64,000 nt of DNA from Prostheceraeus crozeri (Eukaryota > Platyhelminthes > Polycladida > Euryleptidae), in assembly GCA_907163375.1 (NCBI GenBank), contig CAJQUW010009239.1:248001-312000 (forward strand), given 5' to 3'. Position 1 is the first letter of the stretch. The number at the start of each line of letters is the position of its first letter. The translations under genes and the position numbers were made by a program. The notes below the pieces were generated by a model, which saw nothing but the letters and a program-made list of their open reading frames with translations, did no database searches and was not told the origin of the DNA. Of the stretch, positions 21,939 to 34,300 are shown in pieces.

Positions 21939-24900
21939 TCAAATCGAGCTTTTGGTATGAAACTCCTCGAAGCAGGGTGCAGCACACAAAGAGACACCGC
22001 CACATGCTTCACAGATGTACTTTGCATCCTTACGACGCTTTCTTGAAGAACATACAACGCACCTGCGAAACACAGACTTGTGGTTTTCATCGCCGACTCG
22101 AATTCTCAGGATATGAGAATTCTGACTCAACAGCCTAAGGGATGTGTTGCCGTCGATCGATCTAGGGATCCTCTTCATACTTGCTCCACAAGCCAAAAGG
22201 CCATGAATAGTGGCACTAATATATGCCTTCCTCGTACACTGAATATTTGATGATAAAATGCACCAACACAAAAAACAGTTTCTTGTACCATTTAGTGGAT
22301 TTTCTCACAACCGAAATGGGATCGACCACTTGAGAAACGTTGGATGATCTGAGGAACGTCGATTGCTTGATTCCTCTTGGTTTTCGACACCATCAATGAA
22401 TCGTGCACTGTTGAAATCATATGAACGACCTTCTTTTTGCTCTTTCTTGGATCACAGTATTTGAAAAGTGTCACAGCATGATTATCAATGACTCTGTAGG
22501 AAGTTTGGAGCTCACCTCGATCTATTGTTTTGCCCAGGGCTGTGGAGCCGGAGCCGATTTATCACAAAGGCTCCGGCTCCGATAGTTTGAGCTTTGATAT
22601 AAATCTAGAATTTTGAAAGTTATTAATTGGCATCATAAAAAAATTAAATCATTTGAAATCTAAAGATATGTCTTTTAAGTATGCCAATGATCTGTCCTCC
22701 ACGATATCTTTCTTTGCAGTTGCCGCCTTCTTTTGTATTATATTTATTATATATTTACACACATGTGTAATATTATTTTATTGCATATGTTTCGTAAGAC
22801 TAATTTCCATATTGACAACGTATTCTCCAAAATCTATTAATTTGAAGACTTGTTATATGCATGCTAACTAGATGATTGTAGATTCCTAGAGACAAGTCGC
22901 CAGTCATTTATGTACACATTTCCAGTTCAGTCAGCAAAGATAATATAGCTACATTTCTTGCGCAATGTCTTAAATCTAATACGGTTACTATGTAGTCTAT
23001 CATCTATCGGTATGGCTACTGGCATCTGTGACAATGTCAATTTCCTTAGATTGTATTGTAGACTCTTGTGCAATCCCCCACCTACATTTTTCAAAACAAT
23101 CGATTATTCAATTTGATCAATTTTGATTGGAGGGATAACTCTTCACACTCACACGAATGACCTGACTACAAGTCATCACATGGCTATAGCAATAAGCGAC
23201 CCAGCCACTTCTAGTAGCGCCCTATTATTTTAAAGGTATCTCATTCACAATGAATTTCTTTTGACTTCAAAATTCAAAGGGTATATTTCAATGCGAAAAA
23301 CCCGGAGGCAAATTACAATGTTGACTTGCTGACGAAGTTTGCGACCATGACATCGCAATTACCCACGTAGATTTTTACAACAGCACGGAATGCTTCACTC
23401 AAACCGGTGATGCTGAAACGGACATCCAATGGTGCTGCATCTTTTGACCAGAGAAAAAATGGGGGGAGGACTGCACAAGAGCCGTATCGTGTAATAATAT
23501 TTCCCCAAATGTCATAGAATTCAAGATATCATAGATTTCAAGAATTTTCATTATAATTTTTTCCGTCTGTCAACACTTTATGCTGATATCATGCTTACTT
23601 ATATGTAAACAATAAAAAAAGACTGAGACGCTCTCAATAAAGGCGCCTTTTGACCTCCCTTTTCTATTGTCTGTGACATTAAACCGCACGCGCATTCGAA
23701 AGCTAGCAAAGTAGATGGGATTTCTGCTCGGTGCTCGCAGTCAAATTTTTATTATGCATAGCACCCTGCAACATACTGTGTGATACTCCGAGTTCAGTTT
23801 CATCAGCCTAACCATCATCAGAGGAATAGTGGTAATGTGTTATACATAAATTGAATATAACAATATACATGAATCATTGATGAATTATTTAGTGCAACTT
23901 TACGCCATAATGAAAAATACGAAATTAATATAATGTAAGTTAGGCCTTAACTTATTAAGTATGCTGCATAGAATTACAAAACTTGTCCTAAATTAGATAT
24001 TTTTAATTTTTTAAGTATAATTTTCAATTGCACATTTCTAGCCTACACTGCAATGAGGCTATCTAAATTACAATTTCTACAGATGATGAGTCGTGGGCTA
24101 CCCACCGATCATATTATTCATGGACCAACAGACTATTGAATAAAGGCAATAACAAATAACAATAACAACCTAAGCTAGCCTATATACACTTTAATATTCA
24201 ATAAAGCAATTGATATCTTTATTGATACGGTATATTTGGCTATATAACCGATACCCTTTCCATGTTCGAGTAGATACAGGCCCTATAAGCTATTTAGAGG
24301 CATACGCTATCCAGTTTCATATTCAAGCTTTGTTAAAAATCTTATACTACTATTCGGCCCCTGTTTATAATTAGGTATATCATCATCACTCATGTGGTCT
24401 TATTTAATGTAGCCTCGTAGTAGACTGGTTGCAGGCTAGGCCAATTAATATTTAGCCAGTGCGGGAGATCTTTACCTAATTTAACCAATCCTGGCTGGCT
24501 ATAACTTTATTTTATCTTTCAGAGATAGTCAATTCATGCAAAAATATATGACAAGTATGTTATTTGTCATTATATTAGGCTATTATCACTTTTATTATTA
24601 ACTTAAGTCGTTGCTTGTTAATGAAAACTAACTTGAGGATTGTAGCAAGCCTCTAAAGGCCACACCGTTATCCAAAAAACCCGTTCAACGGATCCAGGAT
24701 AACCAGCATAGATAGAACCTGAATTTGAAGTCGGAGCCGAGTCGGAGCCGAGCCGGAGCCTTTCACATCAGTGTCGTAGAGCCGGAGCCGATGAGATAAC
24801 GCATCGGCTCCACAGCCCTGGTTTTGCCGACGAATTCGTTGGGCAATTCTTTTCGATTCTTTCGTATTGTGCCAAACAAATCGAATTGCAACTCAATACA

Positions 24901-25777
24901 GCGTCTGCAAAGTTCAACGGAAGTAAAAAAGTTGTCAAGAACCAGGACGTAGCCATTTTCTTTCATAGATTCCGTTAATGAGATAATCAACTTCGTCGAA
25001 TAGTAATGCAGATGATGATCCATGTAAATTCTTCCGTGGAAATCAGTTGGAGAAAACTTAGCGAGAGCATTTCTGCCTGTATATACAATAAAGTTGTAGA
25101 TATAACTTGTTGAAGACTGACAGACAACGAATATTTTCATTCCGTACCTTGCACGCTTGGACGGAATATATTGACGCCAGTGAAGCCGTCCTTTGAATTT
25201 CTGAAGTAATTAATCAATAGACAGAACACTACTTGGTGTGTAAGTTTGGAAGAGACTCAGCACAATGTCAAGAAGAGGATTTTGTACAATGGATCTGATG
25301 TATCAACAGCGTCGTTGTTATTGAAGTGGAGCATACTCATGATTTGTTGGAATCTGTTCCGCGACATCACTCGAGAAAGCACCAGTAATCCGAAACAGCC
25401 GGCTTTTTCACTAATCCCATGATAAGACACAGTCCAAGAAAAGACGAGAATTCTTCCTTAGTAAGATCTTCCCACTTTTGAATTCTTGATCTATGCATTG
25501 CCTTGGCGTATCTGTTCGTTTCTCGAATAATCAGTTCCACAATGTCATCACTGAAAAAGTATTTGAAGCAGTCTATCTCTGTCTCAAAATTTTGAGAAAA
25601 ACCAGGCTGTCCCGTGAAAAGGAAAGGTGGATGAAGTTGGACACCGTCTGACCATAAAGAATTGTCAGTAGGAGCATCGTCGTCTGAGATTTCTTCCGGT
25701 TCAGATGAATCAGAATCGTATTCACAATCACTTGTCTCCCTGTCTGATGAAGAAGACATTTTGATGAAACCGCGCAA
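21939..25777 (-). pseudogene. piggyBac transposase, broken and split by a hAT element
   Basis: The gene starts at about 25777 (or an inner ATG at 25759). The acidic N-terminus (SSDRETSDCEYDSDSSEPEE) is followed by a region with FYSDD-type and FLGLCLIMGLVKKP motifs. Frameshifts lie near 25382 and 25283. A stop at 25210-25212 falls directly after the first catalytic Asp (LSID). The frame goes on with FKGRLHWRQYIPSKRARYG, then VLDNFFTSVEL with the second Asp, to the hAT insertion at 24828. Left of the hAT it resumes with DRGELQTSYRV and MISTVHDSLMV, then a shifted QVVDPISVV with the likely third Asp, and KSTKWYKKLFF. The end is a Cys-rich zinc-ribbon-like domain (CVVCSSRKRRKDAKYICEAC, about 22060-22000, then LC..PCF). 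This is the PGBD4-like layout. It cannot be active. Confidence 0.88.
22535..24820. mobile_element. Non-autonomous hAT element inserted in the piggyBac transposase
   Basis: The ends read CAGGGCTGTGGAGCCGG on the left and GGCTCCACAGCCCTG on the right. They are flanked by an exact 8 bp duplication, GTTTTGCC (22527-22534 and 24821-24828). Eight-base duplications and CAGGGCTG-type ends are hallmarks of hAT. Repeated GGAGCCG/CGGCTCC motifs fill both subterminal regions. Inside its 2286 bp I see no transposase. Near 24140 an AATAAAGGCAATAACAAATA tail looks like the 3' end of another small insertion, possibly a LINE; this is uncertain. Confidence 0.92.
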
Positions 25778-26024
25778 ATCAAGATCTCTGTAGAAATGAC
25801 CTCATTCATTCACCCATCGAAAAGCGTCAAATTATGATATCAGTTCTATTAATAGATTTGACGTGCAATACATTGATCGAAAGCGCTTTTCCTGCACTAC
25901 AACATTATCCCACTCTCCAGATCATCAGCGCACGCAGCTAAGCAGGAGTCAACAAAAAAATACCAAAAATCTTACCAATGACGAAATCTTCGTCGCTGGT
26001 ATAATGCGACCAATTCTCGGACGA

Positions 26025-26037
26025 CGAAATGTTCGTG
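26025..26037. promoter_or_regulatory. Subterminal palindrome, right end of piggyBac
   Basis: The same ACGAAATGTTCGT as at 21379-21391, about 190 bases inside the right end; the left copy is about 20 bases inside its end. Confidence 0.5.
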
Positions 26038-26252
26038 AATGGTAATACAGTATCTCATTGTGTCTGAACCCTTGGTGTTAAGAGACACATTTGTGCGCGA
26101 CGAATATTTCGATTTTGGTATTGTAAGTTTAGTCTCTGATTTGTAGCCGCGGTACTGAAAGAAAAACGAAGTAATCGGCTTTGGTAATATATTCAACGTT
26201 ATCGAAAAATATCCTGATAGTCAAAGGGTTAAGAGATGGAATGAACTAAATT

Positions 26253-26532
26253 TCTCACGCCTGCTAAATTCTAAACGAGCAATCTAACGGTCCAACATTA
26301 GCGAGAAAACTTGTGGGCAATGATCTGAATTCTTCGAATCTGAAAGAATGGTGGCAATTGAAGCTTTTTTGGAGGAATTCACAACACTCCACAAGCGACG
26401 TACGACTGTTTTTCCTATCTCTGTAAGGTATTATGAATTCCTTTTTTCCCACTTACTAAGTTCCAGCGTGTGCCATCGTTTTGAATTAGTCTTCACGTCT
26501 TGCAGTAAGCTGAAAAACAATCTAATTCTGTG
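26253..26532 (-). mobile_element. MITE copy 1, short form (280 bp)
   Basis: Relative to the long copies at 28950 and 49910 it is in reverse orientation. The right end, CAATCTAATTCTGTG, matches their terminal repeat. The left end is TCTCACGC, an internal position of the long copies. The flanks are ACTAAATT (26245-26252) and ACTAAATA (26533-26540), 7 of 8 matching, as for an 8 bp duplication. It lies only 20 bases from the piggyBac right end. Confidence 0.75.
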
Positions 26533-26540
26533 ACTAAATA

Positions 26541-28493
26541 ATTACCAACAGACTACATTCAATTAAATCTATTGTTGAGGCATGTAGGTGTACAAAAAAC
26601 CTCACGAATTTATTGGAACTCTGAAGTGTGACCGGAAGCAGAATGTACATTTGCAGACTTAACAAAATTGCGAGAAATTTGAGTCAGACAAGTGCTTTTA
26701 ATTTTGTATGGAGATTTGTTGGAATTTAAAGTCTGGCAAGCTATTCCTCTTCCATAAATGCATCACTCGATACGAAAGGAATTTATCTCGGCCAATTTAA
26801 AATTGTAGCTGCATGTGATCAACTTCACAAGTCGGTTGAGCAAAGCATCAAAGGGAATGTCAGCAGTCCGTTCCACAGCTTGCGAACAATCACCAAGTAA
26901 CAGAATACCCTCATCTGCTCTAGGGATTTTAGTCCTTTGTACTCTTTCTACGTATCTCTTCCTTCTAAATATAAGGACTGAAAGTGTTATCATGAAAAGT
27001 AACATTAATGCAAATTTGAAAGTAATGTGACTGAGATTGCAATTCCTCACGATTAGCAATCAGGTAAACAAAGTAAGGAAGAAAACTGACTACTAAAACA
27101 AATGTATTTGTACCTTGAGGCATGATTCGTCCTGGTGGTCTTATCAATCGTGCATAGATTTAGACCATAAAAACCCTGCATATACATCCGACATCCTGTA
27201 TAGTATTAAATGACTAGAGCGAACATGCTCACCGATAACTATATCTACAGTGAAGGTAAAATAAATTTCCAAATGGCCGGACGGCTTGTTATGAGAAATA
27301 ATAGGCGATTCTTCTTGGGGAGTAATAAAATTCACAAAAATATCTGCTGCGCATTCATAGCCAGGAATTGAATCTCAAATTGACTTCTACATCTTATTCT
27401 TCCCATAGTTTGGAATTCATCTCACAAGAAGACAGCTCTTGGAGCATAGGCTAACACATACGTACATTTTCTAATCAGCACCAGGAATCGATGCCCACCA
27501 AAGCACCTGAAGTGATGTGATAAATGCATTTAAAATATGAATGAAATGTTGTGCAAGTCGATTAAAAGGGACCGGATTGTGTCAGAAAACTCAGGCCCAT
27601 TTTTAAGTCTGGATACACCTAGATTTCAGCAGCCCCTGAATGCCGTGCATGTGCATCTAAATTTGTTGCTGTTGTTCCTTTGTTTCATCTTGTTTTTTTA
27701 GTGAAATTCTATATATTGAATCTCTAAATATTATGTATCCGATAATATTGTGATTCCTTCTTCCTTCCCACTTTCAATCCACTGCTTTGCCAAGTGATTG
27801 ACTTCTGTCCAGTGTCTTGGCGAGAGTTATTGTGACATCTCCAGATTTTGCAGTTCCGAGCCGTTCTGATTTCTCTCTCAATCCACCGTGCTTCGTGAAT
27901 TCTTTTCATTAATGCTGACGCGTTGTAGACTTCAACCTCGTGAGTGTATTACTTACAATCTCCTATATCTTACTACATTAATTATTCTTCAGTCTCTGGA
28001 GACAGCTTGTAAGATAAGATATTCAGGCAATTACATTATATGGAAAGGGAAATCTCGAATTGGCGATCTTGTTTGCTTCAACCCTTGCAATCATTGCCAG
28101 CGTCTTAAGTTAGTAACCACTTTCGATGATGTCTTGCATGCAAAAATGGCAAATTTGTCAGAAAGTATCGGAAAGTGTGTCAACAAATTATCAGTTTTGA
28201 ATTTTGCAAATATAGCATACATCACTCAGCAGAACATGCTGAGTCGATACGTACTTTAAGATCCGCTCTCTTTCAACACTCTATCCACACAATCAGAAGA
28301 ATTCAGCTTGATAGTAGAAAATGCATTAAAAATTCCTATTAAGATAAACACATAAATAAACAGGATTTTGGGTAGCCGATGCTGATTACATCGACGACTA
28401 ATGTGTTTGGATTCTTTCTACGAGCGTATGACGTCCAGTTGAATCTGTGGAGGAATTTTGTGCACAATTTACAAATTCTGCAACTATCTAACA
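26541..28493. other. About 2 kb with no recognised gene
   Basis: There is an open frame of 123 codons on the plus strand (27888-28259) with no similarity I know. A minus-strand frame at 27724-27909 contains IHEARWIEREIR, faintly like the tail of Penelope-type proteins, but not enough to call. Confidence 0.4.
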
Positions 28494-28552
28494 CAGGGAC
28501 GGGCAACCTCTTCATAGCGCAGGCCACAACATAACATGTGCAGTTTTGGGCC
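28494..28552 (+). mobile_element. Probable hAT left-end fragment
   Basis: CAGGGACGGGCAACCTCTT followed by GCAGGCCAC and TTTTGGGCC is the usual look of a common hAT terminus. I found no matching right end or 8 bp duplication, so it is a fragment. Confidence 0.4.
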
Positions 28553-28941
28553 ATGATAAAAGTGATAGTTATCGCACTCTATGCTTCGTCGAGACGCGCG
28601 GCGGAGACAAATTGCACGGATTCAGCACGCTGTCATACTTTGATGCTTTAATCAACTATTTAGAAAATTATTTGAAGATAGCGGTTCAATCTATTCATCT
28701 TATAATTACTGTCCTTCAACAGGAAAAAGAATTATCCGACAGAGCGCTAAGTTAGCGTATTCATTCAAGAAATGACGCTTTGTCAATTAGACTGAGTGTT
28801 ACAGTGGAACCTTTCGGACAATATCGGTAGAAATTTACCATTGATAATAATTCGATTTCTATGGCTTATCAAGTGTTTCATTATAGAAATCTCAATGTGA
28901 GCGCTATCTTAGTGTCACCATAGCGTTGTTTATCGATATAT
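28553..28941. other. No gene recognised
   Basis: A 69-codon open frame at 28546-28755 resembles nothing known to me; otherwise AT-rich sequence. Confidence 0.4.
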
Positions 28942-28949
28942 CTGGCAAG

Positions 28950-29464
28950 CGCAGAATTAGACTGTTTAATCGTATCACTTTGCTAGAAGTGCAAACTGAT
29001 TCAAACAGATGGCACATGCAGGAACTTAATAAGTGGGAAAAAAGAAATTTTTACTACCTTACAAAGATAGGAAAAACAGTCGTGCGTCGATTGCGGATTG
29101 CTCTGAATTCCTTCAAAATGCTCCGATCGCCACGATTCCTTCAGATTCGAGGAATTCAGATCATTGAGAAAAAATGTTCTCGATAATGTTGGGCCATCCG
29201 ATCATTTTAAAAAAGTTAGCAGGCGCATGAAAAAACGTTCACAAACTTCTCTGTAGAACTTGATATCGTCTGTGTCTCTTTGCTGTGTGATCCGGTTGAT
29301 AACAGTCACTGAAACTTTGCACAATTTGGCGTGTTTAATGTTGAACTGGCTGCTCATTGTTCGATTGATATGGTATTTAGTCAGGAAATTGTGCCATTTC
29401 ATGCCATGTTCCAATGCTTCCCTTCTAGTCAAACGGAAGAAGAAACGACCAGTCTAATTCTGTC
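28950..29464 (+). mobile_element. MITE copy 2, long form (515 bp), 8 bp target duplication
   Basis: The ends are CGCAGAATTAGACTG and CAGTCTAATTCTGTC, inverted to each other. The flanks are an exact CTGGCAAG on both sides (28942-28949 and 29465-29472). No coding capacity is evident. An 8 bp duplication fits hAT or another superfamily with that site size; the CACAGAATTAG-type end does not match the commonest hAT consensus. Confidence 0.88.
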
Positions 29465-29472
29465 CTGGCAAG

Positions 29473-29970
29473 TGTTTCAGAATAACTGCAGACTTTTCCA
29501 TTGTAAATATCAATTGGTCTATTTCTATGTCCTGAAATTAACATCTGCATACAACGAATACATTGCATACAACCACAGTGCGATAAGAAATTTTAACAGC
29601 CATGTAGCGATAAATTCTTCGATAATATTTATATGACAGAGATCAGTAGAATTGTAGATATTTAACGATAGAATATAATCGTTTATTCTACTAGTAGATT
29701 ATCGTTTATTCTACTGGGTACATAGATCCATAGTAAAATATTGAAAACTATGATAAATTAGTAAATTGAACAAATCTTAATAATTTATCAACAATAAGCA
29801 TCATACTATGATGAGTCATGTCACATTGTCTCTTACTTCTCAAACTTGACATTGAATACACAGTTTGAGAAAGTTCCACTAAACATGTCTTTCATGTTGT
29901 CAACATTTGCAATGTTAAGCGCTTGAGTTTTATGAATTTCTATTCCCTTTAAGATATCGGTCATATAAAT
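29473..29970. other. No gene; a short direct repeat
   Basis: ATCGTTTATTCTACT occurs twice, about 23 bases apart, near 29679-29720. Nothing else is recognised. Confidence 0.5.
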
Positions 29971-30125
29971 TAGGATATCACACTGATTTCCGAAGATAAA
30001 CGCTGCTTGAAAATCTACTCGTATCATAAGCTATCTATTCTCCTCGCCTCCGGCTCGGAGAATAGATAGCTTATGATACTCGTAGATTCTCAGCGTTTAT
30101 CTACTGAAATCTGTGTGATATCCTA
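29971..30125. repeat. Long fold-back inverted repeat (about 70 bp arms)
   Basis: The left arm starts AGGATATCACACTGATTTC and ends TAAGCTATCTATTCTC. The right arm is its near-perfect reverse complement, ending GTGTGATATCCT. A ~15 base spacer, rich in C and G (CTCGCCTCCGGCTCG), separates them. The arms differ by a few bases and a small gap. It could form a stable DNA cruciform or RNA hairpin. No coding content. Confidence 0.9.
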
Positions 30126-31263
30126 TACTTATTGCACGATGAGGGTCACTTATCGTACGTCGAGCAATAAATGCTACTTCCACGATTGCTTACTATCTAT
30201 TAAACAGCGCAACAATTCAAGCATTTATGTAAAGACGTGAAGGCTTCAATAATGAAAGCAAGGCAACGTCACGTCAAAAATGTGTTGTCCTAATTTGCTC
30301 CCTTTTTGCTTAATCCATGTGTGCGCGTCCATGACACTGTTTTATCTACAGGCTGCAGCTCAAACGTGTAATAACTAACCGGTGTCTGAGATATCTCAGG
30401 TTAACTTGCAAAACTATGCTGTGAATAAACGTCTAATGTGTTGCAAACTCCTATACCAGAAGGCATGTCTCAGCTGGCCGCCATGGAATGTCCTTTAACT
30501 AATCAGAATGCCAACTTCATTTCCAATGGCCCTAAAACTTCGTAATACATGGAGTCGAAATACAACACGTGTGGACAAAATGTTTGTAGGCCTATATGCT
30601 AACTTAAGAAGCACTGTATATCGTTGGATCAAATACATTTTGATAACGAATTCAGTAAGTACATTATCAACAACATTTTATTCAAAAACAAAATGTTCAT
30701 AAAACCTCTTATGCTTTCCACATGCAGACATAGTATGGTGTATCGGTGTATTTCTCTGGTGGGAGAATCATTAATTTGAACGACTCTGATAAAAATCTTC
30801 GATTCCATGAGGATGCGATATGCACCTTGAATATCACTTCGATAGTGACAAATTCTACTGAACTGATGCTTATCTGACATCTTTGTAAAGTACATGTAAA
30901 GGAAGAGTGATAGCATATACGTGTATAAAATGTCAGAACTCTGACATACAAAACATGACATTTATTGAAAGTGCATTGCTATCAATTATTGATTTCAAAT
31001 TGCTGAAACATGTAGAAAATAGAAAATGAAGCATGAATAACTGAGTCGATAGTCAGTCATTACATTTTTATGAGTATGCATGTACAGTTGGAAGAACATT
31101 TTTACACAGACAGTTACAATAATGGAGTCACTTAAATACATGTCCATGTAAATAATGTTGATGTTCAGAATAACGCATAAAGTGAAATTTAAAACACTTC
31201 TAAACTGCTGTCCAATGAGAGAAGCCGTTCATATGAGCAGAGATTATCTAAAATTAATGAATT
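30126..31263. other. No gene recognised
   Basis: There are only short frames on either strand (up to 110 codons at 30629-30961, minus) without motifs. Confidence 0.45.
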
Positions 31264-31360
31264 CAATTAATCGATTGCTCAGCAATTTCAGTTTCAATTA
31301 ATTGATTACATCAATTTTTATCTCAATTAACTGACTGCATCAGTTTCGTATTACAATAAA
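31264..31360. repeat. Tandem repeat, about 30 bp, 3 to 4 degenerate units
   Basis: Units begin CAATTAATCGATTG, CAATTAATTGATTACATC, CAATTAACTGACTGCATC and CAATAAACTG. The identity is partial, so it is an old array. Confidence 0.65.
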
Positions 31361-34300
31361 CTGTTTTGAATTTTTAGAAATTTCTTTTTGATATTACTAT
31401 CTGGAATAATGTTAAAATTAGGTCCACATCATTCAGATTCAGATGCCTAGTGGATCATTTTATGCCTCATTATTATCGACTGAAGGAATTATCCGACACG
31501 CAGCCGTCGATTATGGAGAATCTTGCACAGAGAATTTTAGTGTATGGATTATTTTTGGCTACACGGGCGCACAACCTTCTTATATCTAGGAGCTCATTCG
31601 TTATACAACGACAATTGCAACAAATATCAAGGCCATCTGCGATGTGTCCAGGTCTTCAACCTATAAATTGATTGCATGGAATTTAAATTTCAATATTGTT
31701 CACGAATTCCAACTTCAGTTCTTCAAAAATGTCCGAATAGGAAAACTTCTTGAAAGACACTCAGAGACCTTCCGTGCGAAATCGCATAATATGATTTCAT
31801 TAATCTTTCATCATTTTTTTCGAAAACGTTGAATATTGATAAAAATTATTTATATGTGAAGCACAAGATTATCCCTTTACTTTTACTGGCACTATTCATC
31901 GAAGCATGCAAAAGACGCGCGGGACCACGCCGCATCCGTTGTGAACAGCCCATAGGTTTAAAGGTTCTAAACGAAAATTCTGACACTTGAGGACGCGCCA
32001 CGTATGAATGGACCTTTAGACTTTTTCGTTATATACATTTGTAGTCCACATGCACATTCAATCATTCATCGAATGCACACTCCGATGCATTGCGCATACG
32101 TGTAATCACGCTTCTCGAATCCACGAGTACTCAAATGAAGCTCTAAAATATCACCTTCGGCAGTGTATTACAGTTGCATGCAGCTATTGGATGCAAATTC
32201 CATTCTAGGACTACAACTGGTGTAGCACGTCGCATTAAATTTACTTAATGAGCGTTTTCCTCTTCAAATTCTATTTTTTCAAATTTACAGGTTATAAATG
32301 GCAATCCTCAATTGTGAGATACATGCAAGTTTTCAGTACAAAGTGTTTTTGGTTCTATATATTCAGATTTTGATCAAACGATTGCTTGAATGTCCACATT
32401 TTGTGTTCTATTCAATAGTTCAAAGCTTGGACGAACTAAAAGTCAATCGTTTTAAAACGTCTTGCAGCTCAATGACGATGCTAGAATTGATAAAAGTCGT
32501 GACTGAAGGTCTTTCAAAATCCAGTAACCTAAACTCAAAGCAGAGATCTGCGAGAAAACGACGAAAGAAATCATATGGGAAGATGAAGATTTCGACTAAT
32601 TGACTTTTAATAATTGATAACCGCTTTATTGAATGATTGCATATGGAGAGCGAGGTGACGCTTCTCCAATGATGTAAAATTCAAAGAAAGCACGTTGAAA
32701 ACTGAAGACTAATTTATGAAATGAAAGTCTAAGTGAAAAGTCTTTCTTGATCATGAAACGCATATAACATGACATTATTCGACTAAACTGACTAAGGCAA
32801 TTTATATCATGCAAGGGATAGCAAGCTATGGAGTAATCATATTTCATCATAATTGTATGTCTATTGATCCTGATTTTAATGTCAAAAAAATAAATTTCAA
32901 TTAATTTGTTGTCTTTTATATGTGTTGAACCCCATAATTTGGATTGAGAAAAGTCCTGAATAGCCAAGGCTGCTCTTCATTGTTACAATTACAAATGTTA
33001 CAAAATGTTACAAAATCTTACAATTGAAAATTACACTAGTCACAGCAGGATGAATTAGTCGACAGCTTCTTTGTAATATGCAACTGATTTGCGCTTCTCA
33101 CAATGTTCACCAAATGCTGATAAACCTACCGCATTCTACAAATGCACGATTCCCACCATAAATGTTTCTATCAATTTCGTCGATGACTAGAAACTCAAAA
33201 TTGAAGAAATCTTCCGAATTTTTGACACGCTTTGCTCTTAAAATCCAAGTCGGTAGTCACTTTCACAACACTTTTGGTATTTTGCGTGCTCTCATGCATA
33301 ATATGAAAAACTATCCCTGTGGCACATAGAGACCTTAATCTCAAATTACAACAGTCGTCTGCATTTACTTGATGGACAACGGTAGCTGCCTACCGAGTAT
33401 ATTTCTTGTCTGATCAGTGTTGATGTGTACACCTGACCTCTCATTCAATGCTGTGGCTATTCTGTGCATGCTTAACCATCACTGATGAAAAACAATCCGA
33501 GAAGTCTCCTTTTTGAGAAGTTTTAGGCAATAACGATCCTGATCATGGCCGCTTTTTTTAGACATTATTTTCGGAGCTCAACAAGTTAATTCTCTAAACT
33601 CAGGTCAATTGTCTTATTATCTCTCTTCTAGTACGGATGGATTTTATTCTTGAATAATCAGAGTTCATTTGGATATTCGTGAAATGACAAAAAAATGATT
33701 CGAATTATCTCCCCATTGAAGACAGTACTTACATGTAGATTCTTTTGTAATTTATGAATACTCAGCATTCGACCACCGTGCGATATTCTACGGTTTTTGA
33801 TTGAAACTAATATGGTAAGTCTGCAAGCCGCAGTTCAAACTTGTCCTCACTCAAAAGCTGCATTTTCAATGACAACAACACAGTTGGGTCCAACAAAAAT
33901 TGTACACCGAATTAAAAGAAAATATTTAATCTTGTAAATGAGCAAATAATTTTTGTCGCAATATTTCATGAGTTCATACCTTTCTATTAACCTAAATGCA
34001 TGCTTTCATATAAACATTTTCAAAATGACAAATTAGTTTCATTTTTGCGAAGATGAAATTTTGACAGGAAGATATTAAGGGACAATGAAATATAACTGTG
34101 TGAAGTTACAAGTAACTTCATCGCAAGCGAAAAATGTCGAAAAATGCAAGTGGCAAATCTATAGGAAAAATGTACAAAAAGTCACGCGACAGGTGTAGAT
34201 TAGCATAGAGTTGGGAATCAGGCTGGACTTAATACTTCCTATAACGCTTATCTTTCCATTGAAATGATGTGCTATTCTGTATTTATAAACGCTTTCCTTC

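Larger units (their letters stand above)
21361..26228 (-). mobile_element. piggyBac element between TTAA target sites
   Basis: The left end reads TTAA then CCCTTAAGC (TTAA at 21357-21360), and the right end reads TCAAAGGG then TTAA (26229-26232). TTAA target sites with CCCTT-type ends are diagnostic for piggyBac. The transposase lies inside on the minus strand. Without the nested hAT element (22535-24820, plus 8 bp target duplication) the length would be about 2.6 kb, normal for this family. Palindromic motifs lie near both ends. Confidence 0.9.

Noticed and set aside
27724-27909. Minus-strand frame with IHEARWIEREIR as a Penelope-type tail
   Set aside because: Too short and the following residues do not match the family.
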